A stretch of 49,836 nt of DNA, from contig CDMY01000538.1 of the NCBI GenBank assembly GCA_001179505.1, positions 1 through 49,836 of the forward strand. The letters are read 5' to 3'. Each line of letters opens with the position of its first letter. Position 1 is the stretch's first letter. The notes under the pieces were generated by a model that was given only the letters and a program-made list of their open reading frames with translations, did no database searches and was not told where the DNA came from. A program made the translations under genes and the position numbers. Source of the stretch: Vitrella brassicaformis. Lineage: Eukaryota; Sar; Vitrellaceae. Below, piece by piece: positions 9,310 to 20,983 of the stretch.

Positions 9310-11391
9310 TGTCGTGGGTGCAGCTGCTGCCGAGTGTGCGTCCCGAGACGCTGCAGCTGCCATCTGAGACGCTTTTGAGCTTCGATGAGCCGCCCCCGCT
9401 GAGCACCACCCGCAGGAGGCGCCTGACCCACCCCGACTCCCTGCCGGCGGCCACCTTCCGTGTGACCGACAGGAAGACCAATGCGACGGTGTACGTAGTG
9501 GGCGTCATGCACGGCGCCCCGCTGTCCAAGAGGGACGTGGAGGACGTGTGGAACCGGGTGCAGCCTGACTCCCTCGTCATCGAGCTGTGCGAGGAGCGAT
9601 TCGAGGTCATCAGCACAGCCGACACATCACATACACACGCTCATTGCATCGCGTTGATGGGATGGTGACTTCTGTTGTGTGTGCGTGCGTGCGTGTGTGT
9701 GTGTGGATGGCTTTGTGCAGAGTATGTATGCGGATATGATGGCTGCCGAGGAGGGTGAGAGGCAGGGGGCGAGGTGGGCGGTGAAACGCAGCGGCAGGGT
9801 GGCCGTCACGGCCTTCCAGCGGCTCAATGTCTTCAGCGCCTTCTTCGCCGTCGTCCTCAACGTCATCTATCTCGTAAGCACACACACACACACACATGCT
9901 GTCAGAGAAAATGGGAGGAGGCAGCTGACTTGGTTGGTTGTTGCTGCTGTGGTCGTGTGGTGTGGCTGTGTGCGCAGTTCCAGCGTCTGATGAAGTTCGA
10001 CCCCGGTGTGGAGTTTAAGAGTGCCATCGGCCTGGCCAAACGAGACGACGTCCTCATCTACCTCGGTACGCAACAGACAGACATTGACGCACTTGTAGTG
10101 CGTGTGGTGGGTGCATCCCCTGCTGATTGTTTGTGTGCAGGTGATCAGGACGTGCGGTCGACGATCAACATCACGCAGCCGCTGAGGGTGGAGACCTTCT
10201 TCAGGGCACTGAGGAACTCGCTCGAGGACGTACCCATGTTTGGGAGGTCAGAGGGGGAGGGGGGAGAATGAACGAAGCGCCCTTGCGTGGCAGATGCATG
10301 TGGACATGTGCTCTTTGCGTGTGTGGGGTGGATGGATGGATGGATGCATGGATGGATGGATGGACGTGTGGCAGGTCTATCGTGGGTTACCCGAACCAGC
10401 GGAACGGGCAGTACTTCAACCTCCTCTCCTGGCCTCTCTTTGACCTCAGGGTCTTCAGAGACCTCGGAGGTGAGTGGCTGCGTGACGGACGGAGTGAGGA
10501 GCAAACTGGCATCCATCCATCCATTCTATATGGTTTAGTGTGTGTGGTGTGTGTCAGGTCTGCTGTTTCCCGTGCTGATGGTGTTTGAGGCCTTTGTGCT
10601 GCTGGTCCACTCGGGCATCGGCAACACTGTGCCTGGCGACATGTGGCGGGCATTCTCATACATCATCGAATCAGCGTACGAACCACACACACACACACCT
10701 AGAGACAGAGAGAGAGAGAGAGAGAGCTCAGGCGCGTGTGTGTGTGCAGGTCGTTTGGCTCATCGTTCGGCTTCAGTTTGGGCGACAGCGCGGCCATGCT
10801 TGGCTCGATGGCGAAGTCCAGCAGCTGGTTGATAGAGGACATCACGAGCGCCTTTGACATTTTTCTCATCCCCATCATCTTTTCCGGCTTCATCCGCAAG
10901 ATCGTCATCGACAGGGACGCCTACCTCGCCAGATCTATCAGGTGACCAACATGATAACACAGCTGGAGAGAGAGGACATACCCATAACGTCTTTCTTTGT
11001 CTCTGTGTGTGTGTGTAGGCAAGCGTGTGAAGACCAGCTTCAGAAGCGGCAGCAAGCAGCCTTCAACCCTGTGGACAGGCTGCTGTCGCCCTTTAAGCCA
11101 TCAGCCCCCGCCCGGCCTCCGCCCACAGTGGTGGCGGTGGTGGGGTGTCTGCACATCAACGGCATCATCTCGCGCCTCATCGAGGACGACATGCACGTCG
11201 ATGTCGAAAAGCTCAGGGCTTTCGAGAAGAGAAAGAGGCTCCGGCTGCGGCTCGACGATGCGATCGACAGCGGCAGTAGCAGTGGCTTGCCGCGGACGCG
11301 CGTCATCCAGCTGTCCAAAAGGAAGAAAAAAGCGAGGAGGGACCGGGCCGTGGCAGCAGGGACAAAGACGGGGATGAGGGAAGCAGCATGA
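9022..11391 (+). CDS. TraB-family protein with signal peptide and plastid-type presequence
   Basis: Nine exons: 9022-9237, 9324-9605, 9721-9873, 9978-10065, 10141-10246, 10375-10469, 10558-10675, 10750-10941, 11019-11391; phases agree, 540 aa. The TraB/PrgY/GumN core is visible: VGVMHGA (about residues 131-137), ELCEERF (159-165) and, near the C-terminus, GCLHINGI (459-466), matching the family's paired glycine-histidine motifs. TraB proteins are membrane-associated and of unclear biochemistry; eukaryotic members sit on mitochondrial, ER or plastid membranes. Several hydrophobic helices lie in exons 3, 7 and 8. The N-terminus has a hydrophobic signal (VSLLSLVVAFLTFF) followed by GTAFVQPLRPG and an Arg-rich stretch, as in bipartite presequences of secondary plastids. 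The C-terminal 50 residues are strongly basic. Confidence 0.8.
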
Positions 11392-12865
11392 GACAGATGA
11401 GAGTGTTTCTTCTGTGTTGTGTTGATGAGGTCGTTGGGTGGGTGAGGTGCGTAGTTGTGGGCAGCCCGGTAGGGAGTTGGGAGGGACAGTGGGAAGTGAG
11501 TGCTGTGTGTGGATAAGTAGGTGTGCTGCCGTAGTAAGGAAGACAGAGAGGAACAGACAGAGACAGAGAGAGAGAGTGAGCGAGGGAGGGGCCCGCTGAT
11601 TTGTCCATGTATCTGTCAACACCCCCGGTGTGTGTCTCCCTCTTGTGTGGTGTGTTTCAATCCCGAGGGCCTATGTCTACCTGCATAGCCCGTACCATGA
11701 TCATGATGATCGACGGATGGATGTATCTGAGAATTCGCATTTCTTTCATTGCCTGCCCAATATATTACGAGTGAGTGATGGGACTGACTGGGTGTCTGTC
11801 TGTCTGTCTTGTCTGTACAGTAAACTGACTGATCAGAGCGAGCGACTGAGTGAGTGGGACGTTTATACCATTCCATAGAGGCCTACCTAGACTTTGGCAG
11901 ATTTTGCAAACTAATGCTTGTTCTTGCTGTGGGTGGACGTAATGACTACGAATGGGTGTGTGTGCTGTGCAGGAACCAGCTGAGACAACGGACGGACGGA
12001 CGGAGGAACGCTTCATCATGACGCCAAACAGTTCACTCACCGTGCAACCAGCAAATGTGTGTCGTTCGATCCATCTCTCCCCATCGCCCACACGCAGCCC
12101 ACACCACCCCACACCCACAAGCACGCTCTGGTCAGCAGGGTAGCTCTGAGAGCCTGACTGACTGACTAGCAACCCCGCCCGACACACAACACACACCAGA
12201 CAGAGAGCGCCCCCAGACCAACCCCCCCACCCCGACCCCCCCACCCCCACTCCGTCTACCTCCTCTTCACACACACGCACGGACGGCCACACAGCTACAG
12301 GTGTACATGTCTGTCTGTTTGGACTCGTTGGTATCCACACACAGGGCAGGAAAAAATCTCAAGCCCAGCCAATTTCTTCCATCCCATCCCAAAAACGCAT
12401 CTCTCTCTCGTCCAGACAGAAAGTACGAGACGCTCACACACAGACAGGGGCATGCAGTGAATGACGTGCGTGTGCATGGCTGGCTGGCAGTGGTGTGGGC
12501 GGGGCGCATTCCGCGAATGCGTGTGGGTGTGAACATGCGCACAGACAAGTACACGGATGGATGGGGCAGCTAGCTGGCTAGCTTGAGCAAAACTTGGTTA
12601 GTGAGAGCATTGCGGTCAGTCAGGTGGGCAAAATTGTGGGCCGACCGACCGGCCCTTGTTTCGTTGTGTGTGTCATACAGGTCACCTATGCGGTGTGTGT
12701 GAGCGTGACTCACTCACTCACCACCCAAACATTCACGCAGCGCAGACACAACACATCAACTCACTCACACGGACAAAATGAATATGTACAGGCGCACCAC
12801 ACCACACGACGGACGCAAAAAGGGCCCCTCTCCCCTCCCCGCTCCCCTCTCTCTGTCTCACTCAG
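11392..12865. other. Intergenic between converging genes; C-rich potential G-quadruplex
   Basis: I see no gene. The stretch holds 3' flanks of the TraB gene and the ABC transporter gene, GA-rich and CA-rich runs, and at 12210-12250 five closely spaced C runs. On the minus strand these are G4-G7 runs separated by one to five bases, a strong G-quadruplex pattern lying downstream of the ABC transporter stop codon on its own coding strand. Confidence 0.5.
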
Positions 12866-15800
12866 TCACTGTTGCTTCTTGCCGATCTTCCAGCGCATGA
12901 GAAAGAAGCCGCACACGACGAAGACACACATGATGACCGCCAGCATGGCGAATAGGAACCACATGGGGTGGGTGGCGGGGTCGAGGTCGACCTGGGGGGT
13001 CTGGAGGTACTGGACGCCCGTGTGGAAGCAGGGGATCCAGCTCAGCTCCGGGCAGTCGTCGAACGTGATGTCCACGAACTGGTTTATCCTGCATGCAGTC
13101 AAATTCGGCGTGTGATTGTGTGTGTTGGGTGGCCATCGGGGAGAGAGGGTCTTACTTACCTGAGGATGGCGAATGAGTACTGGAAGAAGCTGATGTGGTA
13201 CAGCCATTTAAAGTAAATGGGGATGCTGTCGTAGGGAATCATGTAACCTGACAGCACATGTAATCAACACACCCAGCCAATCGTCCGTCTCCTCGCCTCT
13301 CTCCGTGCGTGGTGTGGTATTCCATCCATCAGGTAGGTACCCACCCGAGAAGAGCATTAGCGGGACGATGGTGGGGAGGACGACCTGCTGTGCGTCTCGT
13401 GTGTCGTTGACAGCGCACCCCACCATCAGACCCACCACACATCCCGTGAACGACAGCAGCGCCAAACACGCCAGAAACACAAAGAACCGGTAAGGCGTCA
13501 ACACTAGACCCACCTGAATGCAGTCAGTCACCACACCACACCACACAACACACACCGCGTGAGCTCACACCGACAGACAGAAAGGCCCTTTCCGTGGGTA
13601 CTTGCCATGAAGTAGACAGGGATGGTGAGGAGGAGGGACATGAAGAACTGCAGGACGATGTTGGAGATGAAGATGGCGCTGTAGGCGGCCAGCAGCGAGT
13701 AGGCGCCGTTCCTCTGCTCCCGCTGGATGAGCGTCCTCTCGATGGGGAACTGCATCACCGTCGTGAACAAAGTCGACATGACGCAGTTGTTCGTCAGCAG
13801 AAACATCGCTCCTACACACACACACGCACGCGTCGGCGAGAGGTGTGAGATTTGATTTGGTGTGATGTGGTGTGGTGTGGTGTGCGGACCGGTCAGTGGG
13901 AAGATGGCCTGGTTGGTGGGCGGCCTGCCCTGGTTGAGCCATATGCAGCCCACCATCAGGGCCAGTATGATCTTCATGGAACAATTCTTCACAAACTTCC
14001 TCTTGTCACTGCACACGTCCACGCCACACGCCACACACGCATCCACTGCAACTAGAAGGCGTGTCTTGGCCCCTCCCTCTCTCTCCCCCCGCTGACCAGA
14101 GGTTGTCGTAGAAGGCTCGGTGCAGCAGCACGAGCGTCTGCGTGTGCACCGGTGTGGCGTATGCGTGTCGTTTGATGGAGAACAGCCCCTCCGGCTCCTC
14201 CTTCTCCACCATGCCCCCCACGTCGCACAGGCTCGCCTGGCTCGGACCCGTCGGCGGCGAGGCGTTCTCGATGTTGACGTGCACCTCCTCCTCCCACCTA
14301 CACACACAACACAACACAACACAACACAGTACAACACACACATATGGTGTGTGAGGATTGCCGTCTTGTCTTGCGGCCGTCAATCGTGTGATGGGATCAC
14401 CCACCGTTCGGCAAAGGTGACGGTGCGGTTGGTTTTCTGTGTCTTGGTGTCCTCTGGGACGGCACTCGGTGGCGACTTGGTGTTGACCGGGTTCATCTCC
14501 TGGATGACCCGCATGATGTGGTCGATGGGGTTGACATGCTCCGGCGATTTCACCCCCTGACGCTCGAAGTACGGCTCCATGCAGGGCACCTACACACACA
14601 CACGGATGTCTGTCTGTATGTGCGTGTGTGGGGCATTATTGGGTGTCGTTGAGCACCGGTCCGTGGAAGACCACTCTCCCGTGATGCAGCAGCAACACCC
14701 TGTCAAACTTGGTCAAAACGTTCCACGCTGATCAGACAGACAAATAATCACACCAATCACATCAAACCAGTCGTCTTGCGCGGTCCGGCCCACACCCACA
14801 CACATACACACATACATGGCTGGTGGACGGAGCAAATGACGGTCCGCCCCTGCCTCGCCAAATTAGTCAGAAGCATCACCTACAGACACACACACGCACA
14901 CACACACAGCACAAGCAATCCGGGTGGGACTCGCTGCTGGTGGTGGTGGTGGTGCTGCTAGTGCCACTGCTTACAACGTCCTCAGCGTTTTTGGAGTCCA
15001 GCCCACTCGTGGGCTCGTCCAGCAACACGATGGACGGGTTGGTCAGCAAAGCGGAGGCAATACTGACGCAACCAAGAGCGCAATTACATCACATGGGGCG
15101 GTCGGTCGGGCCGATAGAGATGTGTGTGCTGTCATGGCTTACGAGAGGCGTTTCCTCTGCCCTCCGCTGAGCCCTTTGCGATCGACGCTGCCGACCAATG
15201 TGTCCTCGCAGCCCTGATATGGCCACACACCCGCAGACACACACAGATGAGCCTCGTCGCCCGCCCGCCCTGTGTCTGTCTGTCTGTCTGTCTGTGATCG
15301 TTCGTTGCCCTGCCCCCTCCAAGCGCAAACCTGCAAGTTGAGCTGTTCCAGCACCCGGTGGGCTCGCTCCCGCTTCTCAGCCCTGCTCATTGCCTGCGGC
15401 AGCTTGAGCGCGGCGAGGTAGCCGAGCTCCATCCGGGGGGTCAGTGACGGCAGCAGCACGTCCTCCTGGTACACAAACTGGCTCAGCTTCTGGTAGCGCG
15501 TCCCCTTCAATGAGCGGCCGTTGCCCTTGATCTCGCCACTCACTGCACGCCCACCACACACACAGGTAGATAGACAGAAGGACAGACACACCAACAGTTG
15601 CTGGCCACTGACTGCCGTCGCTGTGCAGTGTCGCGTTTCCTCTCCTTCCTTCCCTCTGCCCTGCCCGACCTTTGCCGCCCACGTCGCCGGCGAGCACACG
15701 CAGGAGGGTCGTCTTGCCGGCCCCAGAGGCTCCCATCAAGGCCACCGTCTCGCCAGGCTTGAAGGAGGCGCTGATGTTGTGGAGGATGGTCTTGTCCCCG

Positions 15801-16003
15801 CCAGCCACCTTGATGGTGTAGCTCATCTCCTCGAGGGAAAACCTGATCTGCTCGACTGTGTCGTGGTCTGCCGGCGGCACCGTGAGCTGCACGACCTCGT
15901 CCTGGGCCGGTTGCGCGAGGAGAGGAACGGTCTTGGCGCTGTGGCCGCCGCCATTGATCTCATAAAGGGGGTCTATACGCTGAGTATGCTGATGCCCGAA
16001 CAT
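12866..16003 (-). CDS. ABCG-type ATP-binding cassette half-transporter
   Basis: Thirteen exons, minus strand: 16003-15670, 15542-15331, 15213-15143, 15062-14975, 14879-14816, 14727-14657, 14589-14405, 14297-14097, 14008-13890, 13811-13579, 13513-13345, 13247-13160, 13088-12866. All phases agree; 685 aa, a normal ABCG half-transporter length. The nucleotide-binding domain comes first: Walker [10 protein letters not shown] (from residue 91), signature LSGGQRKR, Walker B IVLLDEP followed by TSGLDS, and the switch SVHQPS. Six membrane segments follow, with the ABCG hallmark [17 protein letters not shown] between helices 2 and 3. It should work as a dimer exporting lipids, sterols or other hydrophobic compounds across the plasma or an internal membrane; the substrate cannot be told. 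No N-terminal targeting signal is evident. The donor at 13578 is the least certain junction. Confidence 0.9.
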
Positions 16004-16451
16004 GGCTGAACGACCTGCAGGCAGAATGGCAGAATGGCAGAAATGACATGATATTCCCCTCATCTCACGCACACGGCCCATCTCTGTTTTTTCTCGCAAG
16101 TTTCTCGGGGTGTACCTTTCGGGCTGAGGAGAGGAGGCGAATTTTTTGACGATGGGAAGTCCCGCTAATTGGCTCACGCACCCTTCAGACAGCCGATGTC
16201 GGCTTCTCTGTGATATCCCTTGTCCTTCGCTGACTTTTTCAGGGTAAGGAACCCTACATCCCTTGCAAACCCACGAGTGTGTTTGCTCATTCCGCAAGGA
16301 ATCAGAGCCAGGACCACAAAGACAAATAAAAGGGTCAAGAAGAAGTCCGTCAACCATTAGACACACACACACACACAGTGTCGTGCAGACAGTCACACAC
16401 GCTGGCCGACTACTGGTCGGTCGGTCAGACAGTCAGCAAATGAATTACCGC
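16004..16451. other. Intergenic: promoter/5' UTR of the ABC transporter, 3' flank of the Ser/Lys-rich gene
   Basis: About 450 bases between two minus-strand genes. The reading frame of the ABC transporter stays open upstream of its ATG, but the added sequence is not ABCG-like. A short (CA)n run lies at about 16362-16376. No other gene is seen. Confidence 0.4.
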
Positions 16452-18640
16452 TCATCCCGCCGCCTCTCCCCCTGTCGTCCTCTCGTCCTGCGTTGCCCGC
16501 TGCTGACGCGAGCAGCTCTCGACGAAGGCCTCTACACGCCTCTTGACCACCTTCAGAACGGCGTGCAGCTCACTCAAAACCTCCCGCAGCGCACGCACCT
16601 CCCTCTCCCTGGACTGATACAGCCGCACCAGCCCCTCCTGTGCCTCGGCCAGCCGCCCCTTGGCCGCGCGCTTGTCATCTGTCAGCGGGCCGCCGTTCAG
16701 CCGATCGCTGTCGTCCTGCCACGCCCTGACAAGGTCGTCGTGGGCGGACCGCCAGCGGCTGCCGTGCCGGTCAAAATCCTCCTTGTTGCTCTCGAGGACG
16801 CGCGCGCTCTCCTGATAGACGCCCTGGAGCTGCTGGAAGATGGCCACTGCATCGCGGTAGTCAGACACCGACCGAACAGACAGCGACTCGAGGGCATCCC
16901 TGAGCCGCTCGGGCAGGCCGCTCTCGGCCGACTCGCCTCCCCCTCCTCCCGCCCTGGCCGTCCGCCGCCTGAGCTGCCTCAATCGCTCCATAACACCGGT
17001 GTGGTCGAGGGCCCCTTCTCCCCGCAAGGCCCGCTCTACCATCGGCCGCAGATCGCCACTAAGGCTGTCGAGAAGCGGCGCCGCTGCCGGGAGGGATGAT
17101 GTGGTGCACCCCTCGAGCAGCCACGACGGCCGCCTTCTCGGCCTCTCGCGCCTCGGAGGGGCCGGGGGCGGCGCTGGCTCGGTCTGTGGGGCGGGTGGTG
17201 CTGCTCCGGCTNNNNNNNNNNNNNNNNNNNNNNNNNNNNNNNNNNNNNNNNNNNNNNNNNNNNNNNNNNNNNNNNNNNNNNNNNNNNNNNNNNNNNNNNN
17301 NNNNNNNNNNNNNNNNNNNNNNNNNNNNNNNNNNNNNNNNNNNNNNNNNNNNNNNNNNNNNNNNNNNNNNNNNNNNNNNNNNNNNNNNNNNNNNNNNNNN
17401 NNNNNNNNNNNNNNNNNNNNNNNNNNNNNNNNNNNNNNNNNNNNNNNNNNNNNNNNNNNNNNNNNNNNNNNNNNNNNNNNNNNNNNNNNNNNNNNNNNNN
17501 NNNNNNNNNNNGGGGCAATGAAGGTGGGAGGGAGCTGGAGTCGGGCACAGGGGCGGCGAGAGGGGGGGCTGCTGGCAGCTGGACTGCCTGTGCAGCTGAG
17601 GCTGGCGCTGACATTGATACTGACACATGCGCTTGTGGTGGGGGAGCAGGCTGATCATGGGTCTCTTGCGCAGGGGGTTGGGATGTGGCATCGTTGATGT
17701 CGTCCATAGCAGTGTCTTCTTCAGCGGTAGTCTTGACACGCTTGGCAGCCGACCTCTGGCCCCTGGACGACGCCTTTCGCTTTGCTCGACCGCCGCTCTT
17801 GGCCGCCTTCTTGGCCTCAGCCTGCTCATCAGACGACTCGTCGCTTCCGTTCTCCCCCCACTCCTCCGAGTCGTCGCTTTCCTCCTTCTTGCTGGCCCTC
17901 TTGCTGCCCTGCTGCCGCTTCCTCTTGCCAGCGGTGTCCTTCGGCTCTGCCTCTCCCTCTCCCCTCCCGTCACGGCCCCCGTCGACAGCCTTGTCAATGG
18001 ACGATAGGTCGAACCCGCCGCCAGTAGTGGTCTTGCTCGAGGCCGCCGCGGCCTTGTTGCGCGCCTTGACAGCCGTCCTGATGGACCGGTGCTTGGGCTT
18101 GGCCACCACGGGCGACACTCGGTTGGGCGGGGGAGGGGGCGACTTGCCCGCGACGAACCTCGAGGGCAGCTTGATCATGCCTTGGTGCTGAGGGGCCTTG
18201 TCTGCGGCGCTCCTCTTGTCGGTGTCGATGCGGCCATTGATGCGGACAGGGGACGGCTGGGGAGCAGCCGGGGTGGGGGTGGGGCTGGGGGTAGGTTTGC
18301 ACTTCGCCGCCTTTCTGCCGCTCCCTGCTCCTCCTTCACCTTTGCCCTTGCCACCGCCACTAGCTCCCAGGTAGACCGACGTTGCCTCTGACGCCTTCGG
18401 TTGTGACCCGGACACGGCCTTGCCGGGCTTGTTTGGCGCTTCCTTGACGCCGTTCTGCTGTGGCTGCTTGCTCCTGCCTCCCTTGGCCGCGGCCTTTTCC
18501 CTCCTCTCTTCTTCGGAGGAAGATGACGACTCGCCGCTGCCAGACGAGCTGGAGGATGAGCTGCTCCCGGATGAGCTGGACGAGTCTTCGGAGTCGTCAT
18601 CGTCTTCGGCCTTGGGGTCCTCGCCCTTCAGGAAGTCCAT
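16452..18640 (-). CDS. Ser/Lys-rich, probably nuclear protein with C-terminal helical domain (gap inside)
   Basis: I do not recognise the family. The start MDFLKGEDPKAEDDDD is at 18640, followed by a Ser-rich acidic block, long Lys/Ala/Pro-rich disordered sequence and repeated basic clusters (RAKRKAS, AAKRVK) that look like nuclear localisation signals. After the 300-base N gap the minus strand reads a Pro/Ala linker and then about 190 residues predicted helical, with a coiled-coil-like middle (FQQLQGVYQESARVLESN) and a basic end, stopping at 16452. The frame entering the gap (start positions modulo 3 equal to 1) differs from the frame leaving it (2), so either the gap is not a multiple of three or an intron lies in it. 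The acidic-serine plus basic composition suggests a chromatin or RNA-associated protein, which is inference only. Confidence 0.6.
17212..17511. other. Assembly gap, 300 N
   Basis: The run is exactly 300 N, the same as the second gap at 35323-35622, so the length may be an estimate. It interrupts a coding region; flanking frames do not match across 300 bases. C-rich/Pro-rich coding on one side and Ala/Pro-rich on the other suggest a low-complexity segment that did not assemble. Confidence 0.95.
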
Positions 18641-19054
18641 CGAGTGACGATGGCCACAGGAAATGAACAATCAACTGCATCAAGTCAGGCGCAACGAAAC
18701 ACACACACACACACACACACACATACACATACACATACACACGTGTGGCCTGGGTGAGAGCCAAGTGTTTGTGATCTCTGTCGTTCTGCTCTCCTCGGCC
18801 GACAAGCTTGTGCATTCAAACGTTTGCAAACATACATCCGCAATGCGGACGTACCTGATGAGAAGGAAGCTCGTCAGCCTCTGCTGCTGCTGTGCCGGGC
18901 AGATGCAGGGGAAAAAACATTCACTCCCACCTCCAGCCGTAGCTCGCTTTGGCGACGAAGCTCGCTTTTTTCTGAGAACCCTTTTTTCCCCCCTTCTCCC
19001 CCACCGCTCTATCCTCTTTCTGAACCTTCTCCAACGTTCCCCTACTTTTCCAAA
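18641..19054. promoter_or_regulatory. Shared upstream region of the Ser/Lys-rich gene and aldolase, with pyrimidine-rich leader
   Basis: The two genes point away from each other. A (CA)n/(CATA) run lies at 18701-18740. Between about 18965 and 19050 the plus strand is strongly pyrimidine-rich (CTTTTTTCTG, CCCTTTTTTCCCCCCTTCTCCCC, TCCTCTTTCTG), directly before the proposed aldolase start. This resembles a terminal-oligopyrimidine-type 5' leader, though the transcription start is unknown. An open frame with ATG at about 18843 is not supported by any similarity. Confidence 0.35.
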
Positions 19055-20983
19055 ATGGTACCCCTCAAAAGACCCCGTCGTCTCCCCCCCTCCTCCGGCT
19101 CACGCTTCCATGGGGCCCCGCCCTCGAGGACGGAGAGCCGGGAGGGGCACTGCACGGAAGGAGGGAGTGGGGCGGATGAAATGCTCACGGGCGTGTCGTG
19201 ACTGTCGCGTTTGTTTGTGTGTCTGTCTCCCCTTTTTGGGTTCAGGTGAAGATTGACCAGGCCATCGCCAAGGAGCTGGTGGAGAGCGCCGAGTACATCT
19301 GCGCGCCGGGCAAGGGCATCCTCGCAGCCGATGAGTCCACAGGTAACACACAGACGGGCGTGGGGAGAGGGAGAGGGAGAGGGAGGGCCGGCCCGGTTTC
19401 CTTTTCCCATGTCTCTCTCTCTCCCTCCCCCACACTCCCCCACAGGGACGATCAAGAAGCGTTTCGATGCGATTGGTGTGGAGAACACTTTGGACAACCG
19501 CGCCGACTACCGCGAGCTGCTGTTCACGACCAAGGGCCTCGGCGAGTATATCAGCGGCGCCATCCTCTTCGAGGAGACCCTCTTCCAGAAGACCTCCAAG
19601 GGTCAGTCAGCTAGGAAGAAGGTTGGGGGTATGGCTGGCGTGGCTGAATGAGCTGGTGGGGTCTTGATGTGATGTGTGTATAGGTGAGATGATGGTTGAC
19701 CTGCTGAAGGGCCAGGGCATCCTGCCGGGCATCAAGGTCGACAAGGGCCTCGTCCCCCTCCCACTCAGCGATGGAGAGACCGCCACCACCGTACGTATAT
19801 ATAGCACGCACCCCCACACACAGAGACTGACTGAGACACAGAACCGATCCCTCTTCAATCTCTTTTGTTTGTGTAGGGTCTTGATGGTCTTGGTCAGCGC
19901 TGCAAGGAGTACTACGCCGCTGGAGCCCGTTTCGCCAAGTGGCGTGCGGTGCTCCAGATCGACGCCAAGACACACAAGCCCTCCAACCTCTCCATCATGG
20001 AAACCGCACACGGACTCGCACGGTAGGTAGCCACACACAGACACACACGCACACACGCACCCCCAGACACCCATTGGTGTGTCTCCGTGTCTCTGCGTGT
20101 CAGCTACGCGGCCATTTGCCAGGAGAACAAGTTGGTGCCCATCATCGAGCCCGAGATCCTGACCGACGGCAACCACGACATCGAGTACTGCGCCGAGGTG
20201 ACCGAGAAGGTCCTGGCGGCGGTTTTCAAGGCCTGCAGCGACCACCACATCCTTCTCGAGGGTGCCCTGCTCAAGCCCAACATGGTTACGGAGGGCGCCG
20301 GTAACCTCCCAGCAGAAAGAGACATGGTGATGGTGCGTGGCGAGCGATGTGTGTGTGTGTGTGTGTTGGGTGTAGAATGCAAGACCAAGTCGAGTTCGGA
20401 GGACATCGCGTACTACACGGTCCGCACGCTGAAGCGCACGGTGCCGCCTGCCCTGGTGGGCGTGACCTTCCTCTCGGGCGGCCAGTCGGAGGAGGAGGCC
20501 TCCGTCAACCTCAACGCCATGAACAAGGTCACCTCACACTCCGACACACACCACCACACACACACAACAAGGGCATGATCCATCTCTCTTCCCCTGTCTG
20601 TCTGTCTGTCTGTCCCTGTCTGTGTGTGTCCATCCATCCATCCATCCACGGCGTGCGTCAGTTGTTCGGCCCGACCCCCTGGAAGCTGACGTTTTCGTAC
20701 GGCCGTGCGCTGCAGGCGTCCACTCAGGCGGCCTGGGGCGGCAAGCCCGAGAACGTTGACAAGGCAAAGGCGGTCCTCCTCGCCCGCGCCAAGGCCAACA
20801 GCGAGGCTCAGCTCGGCAAATACGCCGGTCAGTGGCTGGCTGGCAGGGGGGGAGGGAGGGGGCCAGACAGAGAGGGAGGGAGACATACGTGATGTATGGT
20901 GTGCGGTGTCTGTCTGATTTGGTATGTGTTCAGGCGGGGTGCAATCTGCTGGCTCCCTGTACGAGAAGAAGTACGTGTATTGA
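19055..20983 (+). CDS. FBA: Fructose-bisphosphate aldolase, class I
   Basis: Exons: 19055-19057 (ATG only), 19246-19342, 19446-19601, 19684-19790, 19877-20022, 20104-20300, 20376-20527, 20662-20827, 20934-20983; phases agree, 357 aa. It cleaves fructose-1,6-bisphosphate to dihydroxyacetone phosphate and glyceraldehyde-3-phosphate in glycolysis, and does the reverse in gluconeogenesis. Visible signatures are [11 protein letters not shown] (with the conserved Asp), the Schiff-base lysine in [20 protein letters not shown] and the C-terminal tyrosine in EKKYVY. Sequence and ending are close to apicomplexan aldolases. No targeting peptide is visible, so the enzyme should be cytosolic. The first exon is the weakest part: an ATG followed at once by a GT donor fits phase 0 and gives a normal N-terminus ([11 protein letters not shown]), but another upstream exon is possible. 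Confidence 0.95.

Noticed and set aside
15377-16396. N-terminal extension of the ABC transporter by about 130 residues
   Set aside because: The upstream frame is open but not ABCG-like; the ATG at 16003 gives a normal N-terminus.
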